64,000 nt of DNA, from assembly GCA_951230915.1 (NCBI GenBank), contig OX579640.1, positions 22,092,981 to 22,156,980 on the forward strand, given 5' to 3'. A program made the position numbers and the translations under genes. Of this stretch, positions 12,431 to 25,260 are shown piece by piece (position 1 is the stretch's first letter; each line of letters opens with the position of its first letter). The notes under the pieces are model-generated. The model was not told where the DNA came from. It saw only the letters and a program-made list of their open reading frames with translations, and did no database searches. The stretch is from Antitrichia curtipendula. Taxonomy: Eukaryota > Streptophyta > Bryopsida > Hypnales > Leucodontaceae.

Positions 12431-14699
12431 TAATTTTTCAGTAAATTATTTTTCCTATTTTTTTACAAATTATAAAGTTGAAGTATATATTTTTTTGAGA
12501 TTATTTTTAGTTCTCTTAATTAAAAATTCTTTCTATGCTTTCACTTTTTGAAAGTACCATCTTTTTAGATTGACTTATATTTTTATATTTAAATTTAAAA
12601 AAAATTCTAGCTTTAAAAGATACTAGAAGAAAAACACCAAAACAACCAAAATGGTACAATATTGGCTTGTCATCATACAATCACACTATATAAGTATCCT
12701 ATATATTCTAATATATATGAATCATGACAATTTTAAATCTTTGGTAATATTTCCAAATATTTCCAAAAAAATTTACTATTTAGAAATAATCTCCAATTGA
12801 TTGTTAGATTTTTAATTTAAGTTTAAAAAAAAATTCTATTTGAAGTCTGAAAAAACAAATTTGAATTAATTTTGAACATTGGGGCCTAAAACTTTCTTTC
12901 AGAACAACTTAGACTTCAAAAAATATTTTTACAAAGCAAAAATATCATTGTCTTGGATCAGTTGGGTGTCAATATGTGTGCTCACATTTTTCTTTTATGG
13001 TTTGAAACTTTGAATGACATACTTGTAAAAGAATTTAATTTTCTGAGATGTAATTTTTTGGTCAAGTGTCCCTTTGAAATGGAAAAAATGGCCAATTTTT
13101 TATTGATTGATTAATTTTTTTCTATAAATAAAACCCTTCAAATATATATGCTTTTTTGAAGGTTCCCATCTACTTATTTTGACCATAATGTTTGCTCAAT
13201 TTTTTTTTTTTGTTTCTAGAAGAAAAAAATCTTCACTACAAGCTGCATTAGTTATATGATAGATCTAACTTAGAAGCATTGTGAAGGCAGTTACTGCCTC
13301 TTTTGAGTGCATAGTGCTACGGATGTCACTATACACTCAAAAAAAAAATTAAATTTGAATTTATTTATTTTTTCAATTACCCCCCTTGGTGAGCTCAAAA
13401 AAATTAAAAAATTAAAAAATATTTTTCACCCCCCCTCCTACCCTTTTGTAATTTTGAAGTGGGGGTGGGATTGGCAATCGATATGGGATATATCCCATAT
13501 TTGTAGCTGTATATGTATCCATAATTGTATATATATATATATGTATATGTACACATAGTTGTAGATGTATCCATATCAATACTGTATCTATATATGTATC
13601 CATATCTGTATTGTATCCCAAATTGTTTTTTTGAATCGACAGTGCTCTAAGGGGGTCTGATTTTTTTTATCACAATCAATGGCCCTCATTGACCGGAATA
13701 TCCACACAGGTGGTGATAGCTTCTTTTCAGTGCGTAGTGACTAATCTTTTGATGTGTGTAATGATTAACTAAGGTTGTATTTGTCATTTTGTCTATGTGT
13801 GCAATTCTAGTTTTAAAAAAATTTAGTTTTTTGAGCTCTAAACAATTGAAAATACTAATTTTAAAAAGCCCAAATAAGTGATAATTGCAATCTTTGTACA
13901 CTATTAATATACTACAAACTCGTTCCATCCCAAATTAAGTAGGCCATTATAATTTAAAAAGTTCAAAAGATTAAAAAAGACTATCTAATTATTTGACATT
14001 TAGAAGGGTAGGATTTAATTATTTAATATGACTAAACATTTAGGATTTAGGATTTACTAAGATTGAAATTTTTATTTCTTTGGATTAAGGTTGACATCTT
14101 CTATTCTTCTAGCTTTTGAAACTATACACTTCTAGAGAGTTGAAAGAGTGCTTGGGAATGTACAACTATGGAATAATAATAATTGGAGAGTACTTTGGAA
14201 TTATCTATTTGACTCCATTGTGATGCAAATATTGTTTAATACTAGTCAATGTGCTTGTGAGGAGTTATGCAAGATACATTAAACACTTAATTTAGATGCC
14301 CCCTTGATTAGACTTTTAATTCATGACTAAGGAAGTACATACTTATACACTTTTATAGAAAATATGATCATCCATAATATATAAGAACATCACATGTCCT
14401 TTATATGTCCTAGTGGCTAGTATGGCACATTTAACTACTTCTAGACTATTTAATGAATTCTAGACAAAACTTCCAAAGATCTCCAAATAATAACATCGTG
14501 AGATCTCATGATGTTTGCATAGATCTCTCAATGTTTGTACTAATCTCCTAATGTTTTGTATTGATCTCTTGATTTCTTGCCTAGATCTCCTAATGTTTTA
14601 CATTATCTTTTGTTGACCATTTAATATTTTTTTGATGATCAATAGTTCAATACTAATTTTAGACTTTTCAAAGTCCAAAAGTAGTTAAATGTGGCATTA
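12431..14699. other. AT-rich intergenic DNA without a supported gene
   Basis: No open frame with coding character. Holds the degenerate minisatellite at 13480-13620 and long homopolymer runs. Around 13283-13330 and 13705-13745 there are two similar motifs containing CTTTTGAGTGCATAGTG and CTTTTCAGTGCGTAGTG in direct orientation, which may mark a decayed insertion. Confidence 0.5.
13480..13620. repeat. Degenerate minisatellite based on GTATCCATAT
   Basis: Repeated variants of GTATCCATA and GTATATGTA separated by short T/A-rich spacers, with an internal TATATATA tract. Confidence 0.7.
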
Positions 14700-15180
14700 G
14701 TGCATACATCAACTGTGATTTTGAGTCAATAAGATGAGAATTTTCACATTGATAATTGTACATTTAGCACATTAGATTGAATAGAGTGAGCTCCCTCCCT
14801 TTGTCCTTCTAAAATCTTGGAAAAATGGATTAATCTTTTCCATGATACCAAAGATTGATTGAACATTATGTTCCAAAGTATTAATGGCACTAAAAGAAAT
14901 GTGATAGGTCCCCGCGGTAGGCTATGAAGAAAATGCTCTTGCAAAACAAGCTTTTCACCAAAGGCCCTCTCATTTCAAGGATGCAAAAGGGACCTCATAC
15001 GGCGGGTACGGCGGGTACAACACTTGGGTAAACAATGGGATGGTTAATAAAGAAGTGAAAAAACCCAAAAAACACACCCTCTTGCAGTGCAAACTAACGA
15101 GTAAACAGTATTCCATTTGATAGGCTTCTGATGGCACTATTCAGTCAAACTCGTGTACCTCGTGCGAGTCTCGCCTTGGA
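14700..15180 (+). repeat. Duplicated upstream block (R3) of secreted-protein copy B
   Basis: Matches the blocks upstream of copies C (21190-21700) and D (33870-34700), showing that the gene was duplicated together with its upstream DNA. A short direct repeat, GGCGGGTAC twice, lies near 15001-15017. Confidence 0.6.
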
Positions 15181-15226
15181 TGTATGAGAAGCATCTGGCA
15201 GCAACTTTCATCCGAGTGGGGAGCAG

Positions 15227-15234
15227 TATATAAA
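15227..15234 (+). promoter_or_regulatory. TATA box of secreted-protein copy B
   Basis: TATATAAA within a block conserved with copies C and D (CCGAGTGGGGAGCA just upstream, CAGACTCC just downstream). Start of transcription is expected about 30 bases further on. The ATG is 522 bases downstream and several ATGs lie between, which suggests a leader intron; a shared candidate acceptor ends in GTGCACAG at 15713. Confidence 0.75.
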
Positions 15235-15755
15235 CAGACTCCGCGCTCGCCCCACAGTATGACTCTTGCGTTCCTGCTCCAGTAGCACCATCGCCGCTTT
15301 GCTTCCAAGGTCTTCCCGCCTTGCTGCTTCCTCATTCTGCAATTTGTGCTCTCCGAAGTCGGTATACAGACACAATAGAGTTGCTTGCTGATGCAATCGA
15401 TCACTGCTGTGTGTTGCTGGGCTGCTGGCTTGCTAGCTCGTTTCGATCAATTCCAGTACTGAGGATATGCTGTACTTACCAATGCGATGGGCTGGCTTGC
15501 TAGCTTGTTCTAATTAAGCTCCTGGATCTTTCGAGAAGTTGCAACTCGTTGCTCTCTCATATCAATAGCTCTTAACTTCTTAGACCCCAGGCCTTTGTTC
15601 CGTTGTGCATGACTGTTTCATTTCGCTTGTAAGTATAACTGATACAAAGGAATTTCCCCATGAGGACGGAGACTCACGACGTACGAACTGCGTGGTTTAC
15701 GTGTTGTGCACAGGTTTTCAAATTAATCTGAGAGAACGAGACACAGCTATACCCA

Positions 15756-16567
15756 ATGGCGACGACAAGGTTGTACTCCATCTTCTTCCGTGTCTTGCAA
15801 GTTGCAACCACTCAGTTTCTTGTACGTTTTAATTGGTTAATTTCGCAGTTATATATCACTATTCCATTCTGAACTAATTAATTGCATTTGGAGACGACAT
15901 CAACAGCTAGCTCTGGTTTATGATCTGCTCATATTGATCGATAGAGTGTAGGTGCGTGAAGCGATTGGGTACCATTTCACAATACAACTATCATAGTTTA
16001 TGTCTTTTCTAGCTAGAGCGAGTTAATTTATACGAAGTGGTACAATGGCAGTTATTGCTACCTGAGCGTTCGCAGCGGAGTGGGAAATACTGAAGAATTT
16101 TCCAGACTCTTTAATTCATTCACGCTGGTGTTCACATTCACATTTACGTTGATATTATTCTTGTTGAAATTCTTCTTGTTGTCAGCATGAGTACTGAACG
16201 AGTGCATAGTTTAATAGCTGTAATCTCAAACATGTGCAGGAAGCTTTCGCTGATGTTTGTGGTGGCGGTGCTGGTGGTCAGCATCTGCTTCGCCGACGTT
16301 GTGCAAGGAGTCGTGCTGGGCCGAACTCTGAGAGAGACGAAATTGCAGGAGCAGGCCGGGACAGGACAATTCACGTGGACCAAGGTACCGGCGATTAGCA
16401 TCCTCAACGTGGATTGTCGACTGCAAAGCTCGGTCGTTAGACTGGACCCCTGGTGGCTGCATGCTTTCTCGGTTTCCACTGGCAAGTCGGGTTACGTCGC
16501 TGATTTCGACGTGAAATGTATCAACGCTTCTCCCGCAGGTCACTGCGACAGTGTTCCTCACTGTTGA
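15756..16567 (+). CDS. Small secreted SH3b-like protein, copy B (two exons)
   Basis: Exon 1 is 15756-15769 (ATG GCG ACG ACA AG) and exon 2 is 16240-16567, joined by a 470-base GT-AG intron (donor AG|GTTGTA, acceptor GTGCAG). Copy D has the same structure, which supports this start. The predicted 113-residue protein has a basic N-terminus, a hydrophobic segment and a likely cleavage near residue 28, so it should be secreted. The mature part has cysteines at 64, 98, 107 and 113, enough for two disulfides, and a Trp-Trp pair near 76-77. The core from 'ILNVDC' through 'GYVADFDVKC' resembles the second half of bacterial/fungal SH3b-like secreted domains. That fold is my inference from pattern only. 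An ATG at 16187 in the same frame lies inside the intron and would lack the proper N-terminus. Function unknown. Confidence 0.8.
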
Positions 16568-17830
16568 ATAGCCACAGCTGTATTTCATGATGCGTAGAGA
16601 TTACGTGAATGGGAAGAGGGGAGCTCAGGTGACAATCTCGAGAGGGAACACCATGTGCAAATCCCAGTTCATGAGTGTATGTATGTCAATTTGAACTAAT
16701 AAAGGTGACTCCAGCTACCTAGCTAGGGTCCCAGTTTATGCAATAATTCCACCCTGGAGAACTGGAGATTGAGCATGTTGGTCGATGGTTGTGTATTCTC
16801 CAAGCATTCTGTGTAACAACATTTATGTGATAAATTGTGACAAACTGACAATCATTCATGCTGCGCTTCCAAGAGATGCACTGTGTTGAGAATCGTATTG
16901 CATCTTACATATGTCAATACTCAATACTAGTAAAGTGTCGAACATGACAGTACAGACGGATTCTCCGGAGTATCAGTTTTCAATTGCAATACAGGTTAAA
17001 AAGGCTTTCTTCGTCGACTAAACCATGCCAATTGAAGATACCCAGGAGCCTCTGGCCACAATATTCCTTTCTGAGCCAGATACGTTTACACTTTCTAGAA
17101 AGGGATTGAAGAAGTGGACAGCTTTGGATCTTGGACGAAAAAGACGATTGCAATGGAATCCTTGCAAACTCTGTCATTGTCTGCTATATATCAATGGTCA
17201 AACACGCAACGAAGAACGCAATAATGTGAACAACAAATAAACAATTATAGGTTAGTAATCTGGGTGTTAATAACCATGTTTTGCTCTAAAGAACTAGTGT
17301 CCATTATGAAGTTATTGAAAGCTCAAATTGAATTTCATTTTCTTGAGAATATTCTTGCCTTGAGTCACGAAATGGCACCAATTTTTTGAAGTTTTATAGA
17401 ACATGCTATATTAAAGATGCACGTAGATATCAAAAAACACATTGATTTTGTAGATTCATTCTTCATCATATTACTGCAATGTTTGGATTGTTGTAGTTTG
17501 CTTGGATTTTTTTTGTTTCAGCAAACCCATTTTTACCTAATTATAATTATATAACAACAAAAAGTTCAACTTACAAGCTTGTTGTTTGCCTTGTTTTGCA
17601 AGACAAATTGCAAGAGTGCAAGCTAGACTTTTTTTATCTAGAAAATTTGTCCACTTCAACATCATTCTTAGTGGGTAAACATCCAAATTCTTCAAGTCTA
17701 AATGGATTTAGATTTTTTTTCCAGACATCAAATTGAATAAAAATACCCTCAAATTGACAACCTTACATTCTATTGGGGTTTATTTCTAAATTCTAAGACT
17801 TTGTTGAAACATTATCAAAGATTTAGAATA
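16568..17830. repeat. Duplicated 3' flank of secreted-protein gene, copy B
   Basis: Close match to 116-1420. The short open frame at 17025-17240 is the counterpart of part of the frame at 403-789, but indels break the longer reading frame, so no gene is called. Confidence 0.75.
16698..16703 (+). terminator. Polyadenylation signal of copy B
   Basis: AATAAA 131 bases past the stop, in the block conserved among all copies. Confidence 0.55.
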
Positions 17831-17879
17831 GTCAAGAAATGAATACTTCTAAATCTAAAGTCATACTCTTTTGTAGTCA

Positions 17880-18171
17880 AATGCATAAAACATCAATTTT
17901 TTTTGCTTGGTAATATTCCATTATTTTGGTCAAGTATATAAAACTAGATTAGATTTTAAAGCCATGTTGAATTGGTCAAAGATGTACAACAATGGTAAGA
18001 CTCACTTGAAAAGACCCACTTAGAAAGACCATAATGAGCCAAATTACTAAGAGTCAAATGTGAATGTGGAATTGAAGTTGTAAAGGTTGAAAGAAGGGTT
18101 GGAATTCAAAGGAATGATCAATGATGAAGAAAATTTTACATTTATTGTGAATGATACAATGAGATTTATTC
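17880..18171 (-). repeat. Truncated R2 repeat
   Basis: Reverse-orientation match to 8510-8780, directly abutting the R1 element that follows, as it also does at 8780. Confidence 0.6.
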
Positions 18172-20692
18172 TTAAGAGCCAAGTGACCATCCTTCAATCA
18201 ATAGTCACTAGTCATTGTATTCTTGAAAAGTAAGTTTAAATTAATGTAAAATCCCAAAAGAACATGGTGCATGAAAATCAAGTTTACTTGAAATTCAAAA
18301 GGACTAGGATTTTGGAAAAAAAATTGTATACATTTTGAAAGGAATAAGATGCTTGATGAATAAGTTTGCATGAGATTCAAAATTATGAAGATCCCTCAAA
18401 GCAACAAAATGCTTGAAATCTCCTCAAAGTACAAATTTCAAGTTCAAATTTTTTGGCTCATTGCACTTATACTGAGGTAGAACAAGAGGTAGAAAAACCC
18501 ACATTGGATAAAATTTCCATAATAGATTAATATTTAATAGGATCCACTAAATGATCCACAATTATTGCAACTAACATTTTTTTGTTGCATATTGAATTAG
18601 AAAATACTTATTTGGAGCAAAAGTGGGCAATTTTTACTATTAAATCTTATGCAAACATGAAGACATGATGTGGACTCATTATCTTGAGGGTCAAAATGTA
18701 TGATTATATTCTAAATATTTTAGAATATTCTTATAATACTCAAAGACATCGAGGAAAATTAAAGAAGCCAAGTTGTCTAATACACAAGACACATATCTAA
18801 CACATATCTAATACAGTAACACGTCACATGTTACAACAACACGGTGCTATAAACAAGAAAATATCCCTAAGATGAAGTTATAGGCTTAAAGTGAGATTTT
18901 GGATGATATTTTAAAAAACAAACATGAGTGTTAAAAATTTTGAAAATCCTTCAAATCTAATTATTGAATTCTAAATTGGCTAAAAGTTTAGAATTTGGAT
19001 TGAAACTCCATTCGTTATCCATGGTCCCTTGGATGAAGTTTTAAAAGTAAAGTAGCAAGGTCCAACCAAAAGATCTAAAAAAGTGGACTAAACTACATTT
19101 TAAAACTAAAAAATTTAGAGGAATCAAACCACATTCAAAGGTACCATTGGAATTACTTTACAAGCACATGGCTAGAATCATTTTTGACAATTTTTCAAAC
19201 TTTTGAATTTATGATTTACATTGATATTGTCGTTCTTTTAATTAAACTTATAGATGAACAATTTAACAATGCTGCTATTTAGAAAATTAGAAATTAAATT
19301 CCTCAGGTAAGATCCTCAAAAGGATGTAAATCATCAACTGGAAGGCTAAATTCAATATCAACATTACAATAAAACAATTTAAAAGAAAAGTTTTATCATA
19401 ATTTTTTTCATACTTCTCAAGCATACATTAAATCTTGCACACAAAATAGTATAATTTTTCAATTAATTATTGAATTGAATGTAGAAATTATGATTTTTTG
19501 ATGGAAAAAATCATGTTAGTCTTAATTTTACTTGAGATACTAGTTTAAAAGGACCCAATCTCAATTGTAATTAGTAGATTAAATTTGAAAAATGATAGTT
19601 AACCCTTCACTGTCCAAGGGGACAAAATACTTCCCTTTTTTAGTGTATTTTGAGATATCTAGGACAGTGACTTTTTCAAACATCCTCTCTGAATTTTGTC
19701 TATAATTTTTTGCTGGAGTTTCAAAATTTCAAATGGATTTTGAAGATGAAATTTAACTTCATTGCCCACATTAGTTTAGTTTAAAGTTTTTGAAAAAACT
19801 AGTTTTACTATGCCTAAATGAGGTCTAAGATTTGACTTTGAATACAATTTCTACATTTGACAACAAAGGATCTATCTTCAAATTATCCCATAATTTTTGA
19901 GGATTCTAGATGGATTATTGATTTCTCTATAAAAACAACCTCTTCCTCCTCCATTCTCACCAAATGTCTACCAAATGTGTCTTTCACATTGCCATAAAAA
20001 AATTTGTATGGTAAGTCCTTAGATTATTTTGGAACATTTGTATTTTTTCTACAATTTAAATTGAGTGGAATTTTCATCCAAGTAGAAAAGGCTTACTAAT
20101 TAGGATTAAGGTGTATTTCTGAGCCACTGACAAATCCCCAACATCGTGAATGAGTGTAAACGGGAATAGGAGGAAAATAAATCATTAAGCACCAGAAAAC
20201 CCAATCTGCAAGGTCTTCAGAGGCTGTTGGAGCGGCCCTCCTAAGGTCTCATTTTTTTTCTAGTGAAACTTCTAGAATTTTGGATGGTTAAAATTGGACT
20301 ATGAAATTCAATATATTTTAACCATCCATGTCTAGAGTCTTTGACTACAAGCATTTAGAGTTTGAAAGTGGGGTACTTGCGACAAATTGATAATATTCAA
20401 AACTTGAAGAAACAAAATAGTATAAAAGTACAAAAAATATTTACATCCATTGCTTGTCTAGAAGGCAGTTGGACAAACAAACCGACATTTCAAACATATT
20501 ATTAACCATTTTAAAAGGAAAATTTATGTAAGAGACAAATTGTGCTTGCTTTATCTTAAGGTTGAAAAAAAACCTCACATATGATTAAATCATTAACATA
20601 TTTTATATACAAATATTTTTACATGTATTTTTAACAAAAGCTCAAAAATTCAATGACTTTTTGATACAACACCTTGGGCACTAAAAGATTAA
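18172..20692 (-). mobile_element. Large TTAA-type repeat R1, copy 3
   Basis: TTAA at both borders (18172-18175 and 20689-20692) with ends GAGCCAAGTGACC and GGGCACTAAAAGA, which are degraded versions of the inverted CCCTTTAGTGCCCAAG end. About 2.5 kb and homologous to the other R1 copies in reverse. A second block beginning GTTAACCCTTCACTGTCC at 19601 and ending near 20255 is absent from the other copies and is probably a further insertion. No coding capacity. Confidence 0.6.
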
Positions 20693-21189
20693 TATACATG
20701 GAAAGCGTTTTTTTGTTTTTTTTTCTGTAATCTCAAGGTATGCCGTTGGATTATCATTGCAATGGAGTTGAAAATTAGTAGGCTCTCATTAGCTATAATT
20801 CCAGAAGACTCTAGATTTATAAATATCCATTTTTTTACATTCTAAATCTTTAATAATTTTTCAACAAAGGTTTACTATTTCAAATAACCTCCAATTGAAT
20901 ATTAGATTGTCAATTTGAGGTTATTTTATTCAATTTGAAATCTAAAAAAAACACAATTTGAATTTGAATATCAAGACCTAAAGTTATCTTTTTAGAAAAC
21001 AACATAGGCACTAGAGGAGATACTTTCAAATAGAATAATCATTATTATGTAGTTTGTACAAATATACATCAATAGATGTATTCACATTGCACTTTTGTTA
21101 TATGAGATAGTTACTATAAAATTTTGTTTAAAAAAAATGTAATTTATTGGTCAACAGCCCCTTTCAAATGGAAAAAATGGCCTTCAATC
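20693..21189. other. AT-rich DNA, fragments of R4-like repeat
   Basis: The first 100 bases match 10540-10640. The rest resembles 12760-13090 in short patches. No gene seen. Confidence 0.4.
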
Positions 21190-21700
21190 AATATGTCTTG
21201 ATGCATACATCAATTGTGATTCTTAGTCAACAAGGTGAAAATTTCCATATTGATGATTTCATGACATTGTACATGTAGCACACTAAATGGACTAGAGTGA
21301 GCAGTGAGCTCCCCTCCCTTTGCCCTCTAAAAATCTTAGGAAAATGAAAAAAACTTTTCCATGATAAGTACTAGAGATTGGGCGTTATGTTCCATAATTG
21401 TTCTAAAGTATTAATGGCACTAAAACAATGTGGTCATTGCAATTTTTGCATTTTAATAATATTCTACTTTGTCAATCCCAAATCAAGAGTATCATAGCCT
21501 TCTTTTTTTAAGCCAGGTTGCAAAATTGATCCATACACGGTGGATACGACACTGCTAAACAATGAGATGGGATGACAAAGAAGTTTTAAGAGAAATAGGT
21601 TTCTAGAGTAATCTCTCGTTGTGCTAAACTAACGAGCAAAAAGTGTCCCATTTCTGATGCTTCTGGAGACCGCAATGGTATTGCTCCCGGTGCAAGTTTC
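21190..21700 (+). repeat. Duplicated upstream block (R3) of copy C
   Basis: Homologous to 14700-15180 and 33870-34700, with local indels. Confidence 0.6.
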
Positions 21701-21757
21701 GCCTTGGATGTATGAGAAGCCACTGAAGCGACTGACTTTCGTCCGAGTGGGGAGCAA

Positions 21758-22015
21758 TATATAAACAGACTCCTCGCTCGGCCCACAGTGTGACTCTTGC
21801 TTTCCTTCTCCTGCCGCACCATCGCCACTTTGCTTCCAAGGTCGGTCTTCCCGCAATCCCGCCTTGAAAGCTTGGTTATTGTGGGGGACAACTGGTGGCT
21901 GAAGGGCTTCTTGGTCAAAGGTGGCCAGCATGGCTATGTCGCAGATTACGACATGGTGTGTGCCGGCGATACTCCAGCCGGCCAGTGCGACATTGTTCCT
22001 CACTGCGTTGTTTAG
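21758..22015 (+). pseudogene. Secreted-protein copy C, internal-deletion pseudogene
   Basis: The TATATAAA box (21758-21765) and leader start are intact, but the leader is fused at about 21863 directly to the middle of exon 2. Compared with copy D, everything from the leader (near 34858) to about 35787 is missing: exon 1, the intron, the signal peptide and the first half of the mature domain. The junction lies in CCTTG, present at both ends of the lost segment, so the deletion probably used microhomology. The last 50 codons remain open (Leu-Glu-Ser to Cys-Val-Val, TGA or equivalent stop at 22013-22015) and keep the last three family cysteines, but no in-frame ATG precedes them. A polyadenylation signal survives at 22143-22148. 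It may still be transcribed. Confidence 0.8.
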
Positions 22016-23560
22016 ACACCATGTTCCTCTGTGGTAGAGGTTGCTTGAATGGGAATAACGCGCTTGGGTGACATATAATCTCAAGAGAGAACACCATGTG
22101 CACAACCCAGCTCAGTTGGCTTCATGTATGTCAATGTGAAGTAATAAAGGATTTTTTAATGAGACTCCAGCTAGGTAGCTAGAGTCCCACTGCAATTCTA
22201 CCGTGCACAACTGCACATTGATCTGGGTTGATGATTGTGTCTTTTCTAAGTATTATGTATGACAACATATCGACTGAGATTAACATGATAGGAGATCAAA
22301 GGTACATCTTGTGACATTGAGTCATTTCTTCTTGCTGCGCTTCGAAGATTTCTAGCTACTGTAATCAGAAATACGTATTGCGCCTCACATGAATATCTTG
22401 CTATCTGTATAGTGCTGAAAATGGACAGATGACTCTCCTTCGTGGCCATCCCAGGCAAAATTCTTTCCACGTCGATCCTGAGGAGTCTTTAATTTGCACT
22501 GAATGTTCTGTTTGTGAATAGCTTGCTTGGTACGTTTCAAAGGGAAGAAATGGACAGCTTTGGTTCCTGGACAAAGTAAGATATATCGATGTTAACGACG
22601 GATTCGTTGCAACTCTTTCGTTGTCTGTGTTTTGAGTGTTTGGCAGTGCGACTTTTGCAAGCCTGCAAGGTAAGAACAGGATACCACGAATAACAAATAA
22701 ACAATTGTAAATTAGTACCCAACTGTTCTAAGCTACTACTGTGTGGAATTAAGCTCCTGGGAATTCACAATGAATTTCATTTTTTAAAGCATATCCTTGC
22801 CTCAAGTTACAAATTGGCATTGATTGCTTGAAGTTTTATGTGAGCAAGATCATACTTCGCTAGAACTCCTAGAAGATGCACATAGAAATCTAATGAATAT
22901 TTATTTTCTTGATTCATCTTGATCATATTAGTTCAATGTTTGGGTAGATGCAATTTGTGTGTTTTTCTTATTCAACAAAAATGATCTTTATATACAACAA
23001 AAAAAAGTTCATCTTACAATTTTGTTTTGTATTTGAAGACTTATAAGTTAGAAGACATTTTCTACTGCTAATTTGATCTACTTGGGAAAATTACTCATTG
23101 TAGGTGTTGAACAAGATCTCTTTATTGTGAACACCCAAGTCTTTCTATCTTTTAAAAGATGTTCTAACCAACTTCTAATTTGTATTTTTTGAAATGTTAT
23201 CTCCTTACCGTCAAGACAACAAAGTATGGAGATATAAACTCCTTTTCTAGTATCCTAAATATAATTAGTCCTTGAGATAGATCAATAGGAAAGTTTAACA
23301 AAACGCTTTTAAACTCTAGCACTTGAGGGGAACATTTTGAAAATTATAGAAAGAATTAGAGTCCATTTAATAGTTTCAATTGTTGACACCTTGTCACCTT
23401 CACGATTTTGACCCTATTATGAAACTAGTAGGAGACCATTTGTGATTGGATCTTAATGTTTGGCATGCCAACAAGCATTTGTCCTATAATCTCCAATTTC
23501 AAAAAAGACTAGCTCCCATTCAAGCCACCATTACTCTATCAAAGCTGACAAACTGCAAAT
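22016..23560. repeat. Duplicated 3' flank of copy C
   Basis: Matches 35946-37450 after copy D throughout, with indels, and more weakly the flanks of A and B. No gene seen. Confidence 0.7.
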
Positions 23561-23929
23561 TTTGAGAACTAGTATCTATTGATTGAATTATTAACCATGA
23601 CCTAACCACCTTGGTAATTTCATTGAATTCAACAATGTTCAATTGCAAGCATATCAAACTATAGAGTCCCACTACAAATAATGATATTCAAAATTTAAAA
23701 TAATAACAAAATTTTAGAATGCACAATTGTGCATGTGTACAAACTTTAAACTCAAGAATTGTTTTTAATTTGCTCTTAGGTTACGTATTGGGTTAGAGAA
23801 AAATAAGGTTTGCATTGACAAAAATTACATTTATTCTCAACATAAAATGAATGAGGAGCGTATAAGGCTTGCATGCTCCTCATAGTAAAGTAATCCAAGG
23901 CTATCATTATGAGAAACCTGTGTTTTAGG

Positions 23930-24345
23930 TGACAAGCCCAAAATTTTTTAAACAAATTTTAGGTGACATTCAATCACAGAAAGATTTCGTGACGTTAACC
24001 GGGGCTAATCCTTTGAGGAATAGCCCCCACTTTAGACCCCATGTACACAGTGTTTGAAAAATCTCATATTTTTTTTTTCACACTACTTTAGACCCCAAAA
24101 TGTCCCACCTTGGCCGGGCTAAAGTTCATGCGGGGTTAAGACTTGGGGTCTAAAGTGGGACATTTTAGACCCCCCTAAAACTTTAGCTCCAGGGGCTAAC
24201 GCTACGAAATCTTCTTGTGTTAATGCAACAATCCATATTTTGAAGTCAACAAAAACATCCAATGTAATATCAATGTTGACATAAAAACATGGGTTGTTGC
24301 ATTGAATGTCACCTAAAATCCGTTTAAAAAAATTTGGGCTTGTCA
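23930..24345. mobile_element. Foldback element (outer) interrupted by an inner element
   Basis: Outer inverted arms start TGACAAGCCC at 23930 and end GGGCTTGTCA at 24345. With the inner element removed, the arms pair continuously through ATTCAATGCAACAA and its complement. The DNA just outside the left arm (GAGAAACCTGTG) and the motif TTTTAGGTGACAT resemble parts of the CACTA-like element at 25941-27182, so this may be a derivative of that family. Confidence 0.65.
23975..24221. mobile_element. Inner small element with CACAG end and AAT duplication
   Basis: Inserted in the outer foldback. The left end is CACAGAAAGATTTCGT and the right end is ACGAAATCTTCTTGTG. AAT occurs on both sides (23972-23974 and 24222-24224), while the uninterrupted opposite arm of the outer foldback has one copy. 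The interior has further self-complementary blocks around CTTTAGACCCC. No coding capacity. Confidence 0.65.
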
Positions 24346-24779
24346 GCCAAAAAGTGGCATTGAACCAAACGCTTTACCATATTTACACCCACAACCTTTT
24401 TATTATAATCTCTATTATTTTACATTTAAAAAAATCATTTGTAATTTTAGAGACAATCTTTCTATCACAACACTTTTTTAGTTTTCATAGATTTTAGGAC
24501 TCTCAAATACCCCCATAAAACAAATTTATAAATCACCTTTTGAAAGTATATTCCAAAAAAGGACCTACTTTTCCATTAAAAGAACCTAAATATTTAAAAA
24601 ATTAATTTTCTATATGGGTGCAAACTGCAAAAAGACTCCATATAGTTTAGATATTCCTAAATATTTAGAAACATTCATCCATCATTTCTTTTATAGAATC
24701 AAATCTTTATCAAGTCATAGAAGATTTTTTTTTAGTTTTTTTCTTCCACTCTAATGTGAACACAAGCTATATTGAGGTG

Positions 24780-25260
24780 ATTGAAAGAAAGACTAGTCCT
24801 ACTTTGCATCACAATTGGAATGACAGAGTTGTCATCGGCCATAACTTTTGAAGCATAAGCCCAACTAACTTGAAATTTTTATTGTAGATAGCTAGCTTGA
24901 TAGTACTCAGATCCCTCTTCTATTTTTAAATTTTGAAAATCATTTTTTATTTAAATTTAAATTTAGCTAATTTGTCACACTTTACAATTTAGGGATTTTA
25001 AGTATTGGGGAGTACCCAAAATTAATGATCTAAGCTGAAAATTTTGTATCTATTCTTATACTACAAGCACATGTGTCTACCAAAGGAAAATTAAAAATAT
25101 ATATTATTTTATATCCTCCATATGTGTGCTAATAGGGCTCCTTTGCACACACACTTATGAACATTGCAGATGGTTTTGAAATCATTCTTTATGTGAAATC
25201 TCTTCACCATAAAGTTTTTTCAAACAAATTCTTTCTAATTTATTTAAATTTAAAAAATTC
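24780..25260 (+). repeat. Repeat R4, further copy
   Basis: Matches 12010-12430 and the reverse of 27183-27410 in order, with about one difference per several bases. No gene seen. Confidence 0.6.

Larger units (their letters stand above)
23561..24779. other. AT-rich intergenic DNA with nested foldbacks
   Basis: Contains the nested foldback pair listed separately at 23930-24345. No gene supported elsewhere in it. Confidence 0.5.
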
